DNA from: Synergistaceae bacterium | GTDB lineage: Bacteria; Synergistota; Synergistia; Synergistales; Aminobacteriaceae | DNA: 6,549 nt | Direction: 5' to 3' | Assembly: GCA_009778055.1 (NCBI GenBank) | Contig: WRKN01000139.1 | Coordinates: 1-6,549, forward strand | In this document: piece by piece, positions 1 through 6,371 of the stretch | How the letters are laid out: the number at the start of each line of letters is the position of its first letter | Position numbering within the stretch: position 1 is the stretch's first letter | The notes under the pieces: generated by a model | Seen by the model: only the letters and a program-made list of their open reading frames with translations | The model's database searches: none | Told to the model about the DNA's origin: nothing | Translations under genes and position numbers: made by a program

Positions 1-10
1 AATTGGTAAC

Positions 11-38
11 AAGGCCGGAGATAAAGCGGGCTTTTTTT
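11..38 (+). terminator. Degenerate intrinsic-terminator-like hairpin in the leader
   Basis: AAGGCCG (11-17) can pair with CGGGCTT (27-33) around a 9-base loop, with one G-G mismatch in the middle of the stem, and a run of T follows to position 38. A TAA in frame 1 at 7-9 lies just before it, which would fit an upstream gene ending there. Against this, the stem is short and imperfect, and frame 2 is open straight through the region to 136, so the bases could equally be the coding end of an upstream gene. Low confidence. Confidence 0.3.
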
Positions 39-93
39 ATCAACACACCCTGAGCGCCGCCTTAACCTACTCAAAAGGATCACGTTACGGCAT

Positions 94-100
94 AGGGGGG
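94..100 (+). promoter_or_regulatory. Ribosome-binding site of trbB (AGGGGGG)
   Basis: The G-rich run ends 8 bases before the TTG at 109 but only 2 bases before the TTG at 103. Normal spacing therefore favours 109 as the start of trbB. It is not a textbook GGAGG site, which together with a TTG start suggests modest initiation or coupling to an upstream gene. Confidence 0.5.
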
Positions 101-108
101 AATTGCAT

Positions 109-1095
109 TTGTCACTTGAAACGGCGGAACAGTTGAGGCGTCTGGGGAACAAACTGAAACGCGAGTTTGGGGCGAGTATAGTGAGCGCCCTGGAAAACCC
201 GGACGTACTGGAAATCTGCGTCAATTCGGACGGGCGAATCTGGATAGAGGAAAAAGGTAAACGCCTATACGACACGGGAGAGCGAATCCAGCCGGAAAAC
301 CTCACGGCTGCGCTCGGAACAATCGCCGCCATGAACGGCATGGAATTGAACGAGTCAACCCCGGTTTTGGAAGGAAAGCTCCCTTTGGACGGTTCCAGAG
401 TGGAGGGAGCGATACCGCCGACAACGCCGGGCGGCCCCTCCATAAGTATCCGTAAACACGCCTCCGCGATATTCCCTCTCTCACGTTACGTAAGCGAGGC
501 CCGCATACCCGAAGAAGCGGCTGAGTATTTGCGGGAGGCGATACGCGGCGCGAAAAACATCCTCGTGGCCGGAGGTACGTCGTCAGGTAAGACTACATTG
601 GTCAACGCCCTCATACGCGAACTTCTGGAGATAGCGCCAAATGACCGGCTAATCGTCATCGAGGACACGCAGGAGCTTCAATGCGCCACAACAAACAAAC
701 AAAACTTCGTCGCGTCGGACGGCGTATCCATGCAAAAGCTCCTGAAAACAGCGATGAGGTACAGGCCGGATCGGATCATCATCGGCGAAGTCCGAGGGGG
801 AGAGGCGCTGGATTTATTGAAAAGCTGGAACACAGGACACCCTGGAGGGCTTGCGACGGTTCACGCGAACAACGCTCCCGCCGCGCTTCTCCGGCTGGAA
901 CAACTAATTTCAGAGGTTTCCGTGACGCCCATGCGGGCGTTAATCGCCGAGGCGGTAAACGTCGTGGTCTACATGAAGGAGTTTGGGAGGCTCGGCAGGC
1001 AGGTGACGGAAATTATCTGCGTCACGGGTTATGGAGAGGGGGGATATGGATATGAACATGTTTACAAAATAAGCGGCGGAAGAAAAGACGGGTAG
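109..1095 (+). CDS. trbB: TrbB, hexameric traffic ATPase of the conjugative T4SS (VirB11/PulE superfamily)
   Basis: A cytoplasmic secretion ATPase that docks on the inner-membrane T4SS complex and powers pilus assembly and substrate transfer. The 328-residue product has the full family signature: N-terminal sensor-like domain (about 1-130), Walker A GGTSSGKT at 155-162 with catalytic Lys161, Asp box with IEDTQEL near 184-190, Walker B IIIGEVRGGEA at 223-233 with Glu227, and His box GHPGGLATVHAN at 243-254. Length is normal (RP4 TrbB is about 320). It starts with TTG: no ATG or GTG lies in frame between the last upstream stop (TAA at 22-24) and the gene. I chose TTG 109 over TTG 103 on ribosome-site spacing; 103 would add two residues (MH). 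It is the first clear gene of the cluster and is followed by the pilin gene after 38 bases. All catalytic motifs are intact, so it is predicted to be active. Confidence 0.96.
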   Translation: MSLETAEQLRRLGNKLKREFGASIVSALENPDVLEICVNSDGRIWIEEKGKRLYDTGERIQPENLTAALGTIAAMNGMELNESTPVLEGKLPLDGSRVEGAIPPTTPGGPSISIRKHASAIFPLSRYVSEARIPEEAAEYLREAIRGAKNILVAGGTSSGKTTLVNALIRELLEIAPNDRLIVIEDTQELQCATTNKQNFVASDGVSMQKLLKTAMRYRPDRIIIGEVRGGEALDLLKSWNTGHPGGLATVHANNAPAALLRLEQLISEVSVTPMRALIAEAVNVVVYMKEFGRLGRQVTEIICVTGYGEGGYGYEHVYKISGGRKDG

Positions 1096-1120
1096 CTTTT
1101 TGTTTTTTGTGGAATTTTAC

Positions 1121-1127
1121 AAGGAGG
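1121..1127 (+). promoter_or_regulatory. Near-consensus Shine-Dalgarno site of trbC (AAGGAGG)
   Basis: AAGGAGG lies 6 bases before ATG 1134 and fixes that start. An earlier in-frame TTG at 1107 has no such site and would add a nine-residue stretch ahead of a classical signal peptide. It is among the strongest initiation sites in the window, which fits a pilin needed in many copies. Confidence 0.85.
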
Positions 1128-1133
1128 AAAGTT

Positions 1134-1466
1134 ATGAGAAGAAAGCACAGGAATACAGCGTTTTTAGCGATTTTGACGGCGGTTCTATTCCTTATATGTT
1201 TTGTAGGAACGGCTGAGGCGAACACCACGGCTAATTTCCCGTGGGATTCCGCGCTGAAAAGCCTGGCGGATTCGCTTACAGGCCCCGTGGCCTTTTCGCT
1301 GGGGCTTTTCATGATCGTCTGCGGTTTCTGCGCGGTGGCGTTCGTAGGCTCGGAACTAGGCGGATGGGTGCGCTGGATAGCTATGGCCGCGATACTGGCC
1401 GGAATGCTTGGCGCGGCTCCATCGGTTCTAGGCATGTTCGGGCTTCAAAGCGCGTTAATCGCCTGA
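1134..1466 (+). CDS. trbC: TrbC, conjugative pilin precursor (VirB2 family)
   Basis: Major subunit of the conjugative pilus, inserted in the inner membrane before assembly. The 110-residue prepilin has a basic N-terminus (MRRKHRN), a hydrophobic core and an AEA cleavage site after residue 29. The body has the family features: PWDSALKSLADSLTGPVAF at about 36-54, first membrane span about 51-72, a short GSELGGW loop, and second span about 79-101. It ends ...GLQSALIA. Compared with RP4 TrbC as I remember it, the final ALIA aligns with the AEIA tetrapeptide that TraF removes when it makes the cyclic pilin, and the roughly 27-residue C-terminal extension of RP4 is absent. Removing the leader and ALIA would leave 77 residues (30-106), against 78 in RP4. 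The next gene, trbD, starts 4 bases after the stop. Family assignment is secure; cyclisation is inferred. Confidence 0.93.
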   Translation: MRRKHRNTAFLAILTAVLFLICFVGTAEANTTANFPWDSALKSLADSLTGPVAFSLGLFMIVCGFCAVAFVGSELGGWVRWIAMAAILAGMLGAAPSVLGMFGLQSALIA

Positions 1467-1473
1467 CGTTATG
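1464..1473 (+). repeat. TGACGTTATG stop/start junction, copy 1 (trbC/trbD)
   Basis: The stop of trbC (TGA) and start of trbD (ATG) are separated by CGTT. The identical ten bases join trbJ to trbL at 5093-5102. There is no recognisable Shine-Dalgarno site before this copy, so re-initiation by ribosomes leaving trbC is the likely mode of trbD translation. Confidence 0.6.
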
Positions 1474-1800
1474 GAAGAACACCTGAGAATTGTCCCCATT
1501 CACAGAAGCCTCGTCCGTCCGCAGCTCATCATGGGCTGCGAACGGTTCCTCTTTCTCATGCTGTGCATGGTGGTGACATTGCTTGCCGGGCCGGGAGGTA
1601 TTGTGACCGGGAACTGGCTCAACATGCTCGCTGCGGCCGCGCTCTTTTTTATAGGGCGCGCCATGCTGTCTCACATGGCAAAGGCTGACGCCCAAATGAG
1701 CGACGTGTTCCGCAGGAACGTCCAGTACAAGGGCGAGTATCCGGCTTCGAGTACGGCAGGTTTTATAAATAATATTCCGAAGGCGAGGCGATGGAGCTGA
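1471..1800 (+). CDS. trbD: TrbD, small inner-membrane T4SS component (VirB3 family)
   Basis: A short membrane protein that works with the VirB4-type ATPase in pilus biogenesis; VirB3 and VirB4 homologues are typically adjacent or fused, and here trbE follows at once. The 109-residue product has the family layout: PIHRSLVRP at 9-17, GCER at 22-25, two hydrophobic spans at about 26-45 and 48-66, then a cytoplasmic-type tail with KADAQMSDVFRR at 71-82 and YPA at 90-92. ATG 1471 keeps the conserved N-terminal motif; there is no good ribosome site, and the start lies 4 bases after the trbC stop, so coupling is likely. Its end overlaps the trbE start by 10 bases. The tail after residue 92 is not one I recognise as conserved. 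Confidence 0.9.
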   Translation: MEEHLRIVPIHRSLVRPQLIMGCERFLFLMLCMVVTLLAGPGGIVTGNWLNMLAAAALFFIGRAMLSHMAKADAQMSDVFRRNVQYKGEYPASSTAGFINNIPKARRWS

Positions 1801-4340
1801 TGAGCGTACAGAGCGCCATGAAAACGAAACATGAACTTGGTTTTTCGGATTTGCTGCTGTACCGGACGCTACTCACGGAAAGCGTCATAGAAATGAAAAA
1901 CGGCGCTCTCATGGCCGGTTTCTGGTACAAGGGGCCGGATTTGGAGAGCGCCACGAAGGAGGAAGTGGAAGCCCTGTCCGCATATATCAGCAGGGCGCTT
2001 ATGAGGCTGGGGCGCGGTTGGATGCTCCACGCCGAGATGATACGCAAGTCCGCCGAAGGATATCCGGCGGGCTTCTTCTCCGAACCGACCAATTACCTCA
2101 TCGACCTTGAACGGCATTACTACCACAAACAGGAAGCCCACCATTTCGAGACGCGGATCGCGCTCTTTTTCACGTACCTCCCCCCCGCGTTTGAGCAGTC
2201 CGGCAAAGTGAAAAAGGCGGCGAATTTTTTGCTGGGCGAAAACGACGGGGATTACCAGGAAACAGAGGACAAAAGCCTAAAGCAGTTTGAGGACAAACTG
2301 GACGAATTACAAAATTCCTTCACCGCAAGCAGGCAAATACGGCTTGAGAGAATGACATGCAAACCCATGAAGCTGGACGGCGGCGAAATAATAATGAACG
2401 CCGAATTGCTGCGGGCGCTCAATTACGTCATCAACGGAAGATGGCATCCCGTCCGCGTCCCAGGCCCAGCCCCGACATACCTTGACACGCTGCTGGCAAG
2501 AGATTTACTTGTCGGAAGCCCAATGATTCACGACGACAACCACGTCATGGTCATTTCCGTCATGGGTTATCCGCAGGGAAGCTATCCGGGAATTTTGCAC
2601 TCATTGTCACTTCTGCCGTTCGAGGTGAGGATGTCCAACAGGTTTATATTTACGGATTTTCTTGACGCCTCCGGTCATCTGGCCGCGCTCCGCAAGCGAT
2701 GGGCGCAGAAGACCCGGAGTTTTATGTCGCAGATCCTCAACCGTACCGACGCGCCGATAAACCTGGACGCGGCAAACATGGTGGCCGATATCGACGATGC
2801 GGCGCAACCCCTTGACTCCGGCGACATTTGCTACGGTCATCATACCTGCGTAGTCCTCGTAAGGGGAACCGACCCGGATGAGCTTGAAGAACGGGCGCGG
2901 GAGATTATCAAGGCTTTCGAATTCAGGGGATTCCCGGCGAAAATCGAAAAACGCAACGGTATGGAGGCTTTTTTAGGTTCGTTTCCCGGCCACGGATATG
3001 AAAACGTCCGCAAGCCGATGATTTCGAGCCTCAATTTCTCCGACATAATCCCGGCGACGACGGACTGGACGGGGGAAGAATTTTGCCCGTCGCCGTATTT
3101 CCCGCAAAAGAGTCCGGCGCTTTTACAGGCGGCCTCTATGGGAAGCACGCCGTTCCGCCTGAACCTCCACGACGGCGACGTAGGGCATACCCTCATACTT
3201 GGGCCGACAGGGAGCGGAAAGTCCACGCTTCTCGCAATGATAGCCTCTCAATTCGAGAGATACGAGGGAGCCAGGATATTCGCTTTCGACAAGGGATACA
3301 GCATGTTCGCTCTCGTATCGTCCTGTATTGACGCCGCACATTACGACATTGGAGCTGAAACGTCGGATTCATCAGCGCCTTTGCGCTTCTGCCCGCTGGC
3401 GGCAATAGACACGCCCACGGAAAGGCTTGACGCTCAGGAGTGGTTGGAGGCGGCGATAATTCTTTCAAAGGGAAGCCCCCCGACGCCGGACGAACGGGCG
3501 TCAATAAGCGTTGCGCTTGAAACATTGGCGAAGACGACGACAGACCCGTCTATGAGGACGCTCACCAATTTCACGCATACGGTTCAGAGCATGGATTTGA
3601 GGAAATATCTGGACTACTACACCGGGGACAACCCTGGGGGAATCCTTCTTGACGGTGATTCCAACGACATACGTTACAGGCGGTTCACCTGTTTTGAGCT
3701 GGATCACGTGTTTCAGATGGACGCGAAGCTGGTCATGCCGATATTTCTGTTCCTGTTCCGGGAAATAGAGAAGCGGCTGGATTCCGTTGTGGAGGGCAGG
3801 CATAATCCGCCGTCGCTGATTATTATCGACGAGGCATGGATGGCGCTGTCGCATGAGATGTTCCAGAGGAAAATCAAGGAATGGCTGCTGGTTTTGCGAA
3901 AGAAAAACTGCGCGGTTGTGCTTGCCACGCAAAACCTGTCCGACATAGTGGATTCGCCGATACGACAAACCATTCTTGAGTCGTGCTTTACGAGGATTCT
4001 GCTGCCGAACCCCTCCGCGCTGAACGACGATTTGAAAGAACTCTACATGGGACGCCTGGGATTTAATAGCCAGCAGGTGCGGCTCATCGCTACCGCCGTG
4101 ATGAAACAACATTATTACTACGCCGCGCCTAATTCACGGAATTACCGTCTTTTCGACCTTGGACTGGCTCCCGTGGCGCTTTCGTTTGTAGGTGCTTCCG
4201 GCAAAGACGATTTGAAGAAAATCCGAGAACTGCAAAAACGGCACGACGCGGAATGGCCTGCTCACTGGCTCCGTTCCCGAGAGCTTGAGAGCTGGGGCGA
4301 AGCGTGGTTGGAAAAATTCAAATCAAAGGAGGGTTTTTAA
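1791..4340 (+). CDS. trbE: TrbE, VirB4-family T4SS ATPase
   Basis: The large ATPase at the inner-membrane base of the T4SS, needed for pilus assembly and DNA transfer. At 849 residues it is essentially the length of RP4 TrbE. The N-terminal half is the CagE/TrbE/VirB-type domain, beginning with a family-like stretch (KNGALMAGFWYKGPDLES, about 36-53). The C-terminal half is a RecA-like ATPase core: HDGDVGHT at 460-467, Walker A GPTGSGKST at 471-479 with Lys477, FDKGYSMFAL shortly after, Walker B LIIIDEAW at 676-683 with Asp680-Glu681, and a TQN motif at 713-715. The typical TrbE ending FDLGLAPVALSFVGAS begins at 788. ATG 1791 overlaps trbD by 10 bases; a second ATG at 1800, in a TGATG coupling arrangement, would drop only three residues and cannot be excluded. 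No frameshift or missing catalytic residue is seen. The stop overlaps trbJ by one base (TAATG). Confidence 0.97.
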   Translation: MELMSVQSAMKTKHELGFSDLLLYRTLLTESVIEMKNGALMAGFWYKGPDLESATKEEVEALSAYISRALMRLGRGWMLHAEMIRKSAEGYPAGFFSEPTNYLIDLERHYYHKQEAHHFETRIALFFTYLPPAFEQSGKVKKAANFLLGENDGDYQETEDKSLKQFEDKLDELQNSFTASRQIRLERMTCKPMKLDGGEIIMNAELLRALNYVINGRWHPVRVPGPAPTYLDTLLARDLLVGSPMIHDDNHVMVISVMGYPQGSYPGILHSLSLLPFEVRMSNRFIFTDFLDASGHLAALRKRWAQKTRSFMSQILNRTDAPINLDAANMVADIDDAAQPLDSGDICYGHHTCVVLVRGTDPDELEERAREIIKAFEFRGFPAKIEKRNGMEAFLGSFPGHGYENVRKPMISSLNFSDIIPATTDWTGEEFCPSPYFPQKSPALLQAASMGSTPFRLNLHDGDVGHTLILGPTGSGKSTLLAMIASQFERYEGARIFAFDKGYSMFALVSSCIDAAHYDIGAETSDSSAPLRFCPLAAIDTPTERLDAQEWLEAAIILSKGSPPTPDERASISVALETLAKTTTDPSMRTLTNFTHTVQSMDLRKYLDYYTGDNPGGILLDGDSNDIRYRRFTCFELDHVFQMDAKLVMPIFLFLFREIEKRLDSVVEGRHNPPSLIIIDEAWMALSHEMFQRKIKEWLLVLRKKNCAVVLATQNLSDIVDSPIRQTILESCFTRILLPNPSALNDDLKELYMGRLGFNSQQVRLIATAVMKQHYYYAAPNSRNYRLFDLGLAPVALSFVGASGKDDLKKIRELQKRHDAEWPAHWLRSRELESWGEAWLEKFKSKEGF
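2046..2074 (+). other. Strong RNA hairpin inside the 5' part of trbE
   Basis: AAGTCCGCCG (2046-2055) pairs with CGGCGGGCTT (2065-2074): a 10-base-pair stem with a single T-G wobble and a 9-base loop AAGGATATC. It lies about 255 bases into trbE and encodes KSAEGYPAGF. No T-run follows, so it is not a terminator. It may influence mRNA stability or translation, or may be chance in GC-rich coding DNA. Confidence 0.4.
4325..4333 (+). promoter_or_regulatory. Shine-Dalgarno site of trbJ (AAAGGAGGG)
   Basis: This near-consensus site is inside the last codons of trbE, 6 bases before ATG 4340. It decides the trbJ start against an in-frame ATG at 4304, which would place 12 extra residues before a good signal peptide. 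Confidence 0.8.
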
Positions 4341-5095
4341 TGAGGAAAGCAAACAGAATCATCGCGCTGTGTCTGTTGTGCTGTTTTACGGTAAACACGG
4401 CATACGCCGGTGGCGGCGTTACAGGCGGCGCGACGGAATTTACGCAGATTATGAACAACGCCGAACTCGTTCAGCAAGTAAAGCAGCTTTCCGACCAGAT
4501 TCAAAACCAGATAACCATGATTCAGGACATGGTTAATAACACGCTTACGATACCGGATCAGTTTTTCAGGGACGTAAGCGGGATTTACTCGTCAATCAAA
4601 GGCGTCATCGACAAAACCAAGGGCCTCTCTTACTCCCTCGCCAACATGGACGAGGAACTGAAACGCCGTTTCAAAAGCTACGCGGATTTGAGCAGTTTAT
4701 CCAGTGTCAGCGATTTTTCCTCCGAGTATCGGAAAATCACGGACACGCAGATGGATACAGTCAGGAACACTATGGAGGCCATTGGCGTTTCCTGGAAGCA
4801 GCTTGTAAACGACGACGTTTCCGCGCTTGAGGAATTACAAAAAAAGGCGCAGTCGGCCACGGGGCGTAATCAACTGATTCAGGCCACCAACCAACTGCTC
4901 GGATTGCTGGCGGAGGATTCCATGAAGCTGCGCCAGCTTCAAATGATGCAGGCGCAGATGGCGGGAACGGCGTATGAAACAGAACGCGCCCAAAGCGACC
5001 TTGGCAACAGGCGTATCGAGTCGTTTTTCAAGCGTGGAGATGAAGACCCCGTGAACATTCCTGACAAAAGCCTCATAGACAGTTTGGGGAAGTGA
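4340..5095 (+). CDS. trbJ: TrbJ, exported T4SS protein (VirB5-like)
   Basis: A periplasmic or surface T4SS protein; VirB5-class proteins sit at the pilus tip and are thought to contact the recipient. The 251-residue product begins with a signal peptide (MRKANR, then a hydrophobic Cys-rich core, cleavage after AYA at residue 23). The mature N-terminus is glycine-rich (GGGVTGGATE) and is followed by a Gln/Asn-rich helix at about 35-66 that looks coiled-coil forming, a feature of TrbJ. The remainder is mostly helical, ending with AYETERAQSDLGNRRIESFF at about 211-230. The LLCC in the leader is not a proper lipobox, since the residue before the second Cys is Cys rather than Gly/Ala/Ser. TAATG overlap with trbE plus its own strong ribosome site suggests robust expression. 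An A_AAA_AAG slippery heptamer occurs in frame at codons 167-169. Confidence 0.9.
   Translation: MRKANRIIALCLLCCFTVNTAYAGGGVTGGATEFTQIMNNAELVQQVKQLSDQIQNQITMIQDMVNNTLTIPDQFFRDVSGIYSSIKGVIDKTKGLSYSLANMDEELKRRFKSYADLSSLSSVSDFSSEYRKITDTQMDTVRNTMEAIGVSWKQLVNDDVSALEELQKKAQSATGRNQLIQATNQLLGLLAEDSMKLRQLQMMQAQMAGTAYETERAQSDLGNRRIESFFKRGDEDPVNIPDKSLIDSLGK
4840..4846 (+). promoter_or_regulatory. Possible -1 frameshift heptamer A_AAA_AAG in trbJ
   Basis: The zero-frame codons CAA AAA AAG contain the heptamer in the exact phase used for -1 slippage in E. coli dnaX. A GAGGA at 4829-4833 lies 6 bases upstream, closer than the roughly 10 bases of dnaX. The -1 frame would add 7 residues and stop at TAA 4867-4869, giving about 176 residues. 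Only a weak downstream stem is visible (CAGT 4850-4853 with ACTG 4873-4876, and an inner GCC/GGC), so function is doubtful. Confidence 0.2.
5086..5092 (+). promoter_or_regulatory. Ribosome-binding site of trbL (GGGGAAG)
   Basis: A moderate purine-rich site at the end of trbJ, 7 bases before ATG 5100. It supports 5100 over the in-frame ATG at 5121, which has no purine-rich site before it. Confidence 0.45.
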
Positions 5096-5102
5096 CGTTA
5101 TG
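5093..5102 (+). repeat. TGACGTTATG stop/start junction, copy 2 (trbJ/trbL)
   Basis: Same ten bases as at 1464-1473. Here it joins the stop of trbJ to the start of trbL, and it leaves no room for a trbK gene between them. Confidence 0.6.
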
Positions 5103-6371
5103 GGCGCTATCTTTATCAGCATGTCCGGCAGAAAAATCTTCTTTATTCTTTTCAGCCTCTTGATTCTCATGCTTTTCGCTTCTCGCGCCGACGCTGCGGC
5201 GCAAATAGCGAACGTCGCTATGGCGGATTTGTACATAGCAATATCGAACTCCTGTGAGGGCTGGCTGACTAAGGCCGGTGAAATAGCCTTACATCTTCTC
5301 GCTCTCACGGCAATCATCGGGTTTGCGATAGGGATAAAAGACCTGGCTCTCGCCGGGAATATCACTCTTGACGGCATAGTGGCCCTCTTTGTCCGCTATG
5401 CCTTCATCGTCGGTCTCCTGGTCTGGCTCTTGAACGCGCCTCATAGACTGGCCACGATTACCCTGTCTATCAAGAAGATAGGCTCGACGATAAGCGGGCA
5501 GGATGTTGGCTTCGGCAGCCTGATGACTCTCTTTAACACGGTAACGAGTCCGCTTGTTGACTTTACGACAGGGCTTGGCTGGAGAGACATAGGGCTGATT
5601 ATCTGCATGACGTTCATCATTTTCCTCATCAACTGCCTGTTTTTCATGATTGCCACAACCGTGCTGGTGGTGGAAATCGAAGCGATTTTCATTCTGATCG
5701 GCGGATTGTTCACCGCTAGTTTCTTCGTGATTGGCTATTTCCGCGACATGTTCTTGAGCTACATCAAGGCGTTGGTTTCAGTGGGAATCAAGATGCTTAT
5801 GCTCTCCCTGTGCCTTGGCGTGATAAAAAACATCATGAGCACATGGCCTGGAATGATCGCCTCTCAACTCACAAACGCCGAAAGCGTATTTTCCTTCCTC
5901 ATGCCGATGAGCTGCGCCCTCTTGGGATTCTACACGATTCTGAAAGCGGTTCCACAGTTTGCCTCGTCAGTGCTGTCCGGCTCCGTTTCCGGTATGGACG
6001 GCGGGGCGATAAGGGGCGCGGCGGCTGCCGGTTACGCTCTCGGCGCTACCGTCGTGAACACGAGTCACGCGATGGCGCAAAAAATCATAGGCGGGGCCTC
6101 TACCGTCTCTCAAGCCATGCAGAGTTATCAATACACTCAGCAGGCCGCCAGCGATACCGGCGCTAGCCCTAAAGAAGCGAAACAAACCGGGGCGATGGAG
6201 GCGTTCAAGACAATCATGACCGGGCCTCAATCCGGCGGACCGAGAGGCGCGGGGGAAAGGATTTATTCGGACTACCAGCGCGCCCAACAATTTGCGGAGA
6301 CGCGCAATAACCCCGGCGGCGCGGCTAACTCTATGGCTGCTCCTCCAAAAAGAAAGGATAGTGCATGGTAA
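5100..6371 (+). CDS. trbL: TrbL, polytopic inner-membrane T4SS protein (VirB6-like)
   Basis: A VirB6-class membrane protein thought to form part of the inner-membrane path for the DNA-protein substrate. The 423-residue product has a long N-terminal hydrophobic leader ending SRADA (about 1-32), which may be a cleaved signal peptide or a first span. Further spans lie at about 60-79, 93-111, 165-189, 191-213, 222-245 and 264-284. The membrane domain closes with VPQFASSVLSGSVSG (284-298), and a hydrophilic Ala/Gly/Gln-rich tail follows to the C-terminus (KRKDSAW), as is usual for TrbL. The length is between Ti TrbL (about 390) and RP4 TrbL (about 530), quoted from memory. It follows trbJ by 4 bases and overlaps the start of trbF. 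Assignment rests on topology, conserved segments and gene order. Confidence 0.9.
   Translation: MGAIFISMSGRKIFFILFSLLILMLFASRADAAAQIANVAMADLYIAISNSCEGWLTKAGEIALHLLALTAIIGFAIGIKDLALAGNITLDGIVALFVRYAFIVGLLVWLLNAPHRLATITLSIKKIGSTISGQDVGFGSLMTLFNTVTSPLVDFTTGLGWRDIGLIICMTFIIFLINCLFFMIATTVLVVEIEAIFILIGGLFTASFFVIGYFRDMFLSYIKALVSVGIKMLMLSLCLGVIKNIMSTWPGMIASQLTNAESVFSFLMPMSCALLGFYTILKAVPQFASSVLSGSVSGMDGGAIRGAAAAGYALGATVVNTSHAMAQKIIGGASTVSQAMQSYQYTQQAASDTGASPKEAKQTGAMEAFKTIMTGPQSGGPRGAGERIYSDYQRAQQFAETRNNPGGAANSMAAPPKRKDSAW
6353..6358 (+). promoter_or_regulatory. Ribosome-binding site of trbF (AAAGGA)
   Basis: It lies 6 bases before ATG 6365 but 12 bases before the alternative ATG 6371, so it favours 6365 as the start of trbF. 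Confidence 0.55.

Noticed and set aside
39..102. Possible promoter for the trb operon
   Set aside because: TTAACC (62-67) is a poor -35, and no good -10 appears at suitable spacing (only GGCATA near 89-94), so I cannot support a promoter.
1083..1105. AAAAG/CTTTT hairpin followed by a T-rich stretch after trbB
   Set aside because: The stem is only five base pairs, mostly A-T, with an 8-base loop; it is too weak for a terminator, and a stop there would cut off the pilin gene from the operon.
2170..2176. Run of seven C in trbE as a possible frameshift or sequencing error
   Set aside because: The reading frame continues through it and both sides match TrbE, so there is no sign of a frame change.
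3501..4112. A 203-codon open frame on the minus strand inside trbE
   Set aside because: It lies antisense to the intact ATPase core, shows no recognisable domain or ribosome site, and is explained by the codon pattern of trbE.
4352..4360. TrbJ as a lipoprotein (Cys in the leader)
   Set aside because: The residues before the Cys pair do not form a lipobox, and a normal AYA signal-peptidase I site follows at residue 23.
4835..5377. A 180-codon minus-strand open frame spanning trbJ and trbL
   Set aside because: It crosses two well-supported sense genes and has no domain or plausible start signal.
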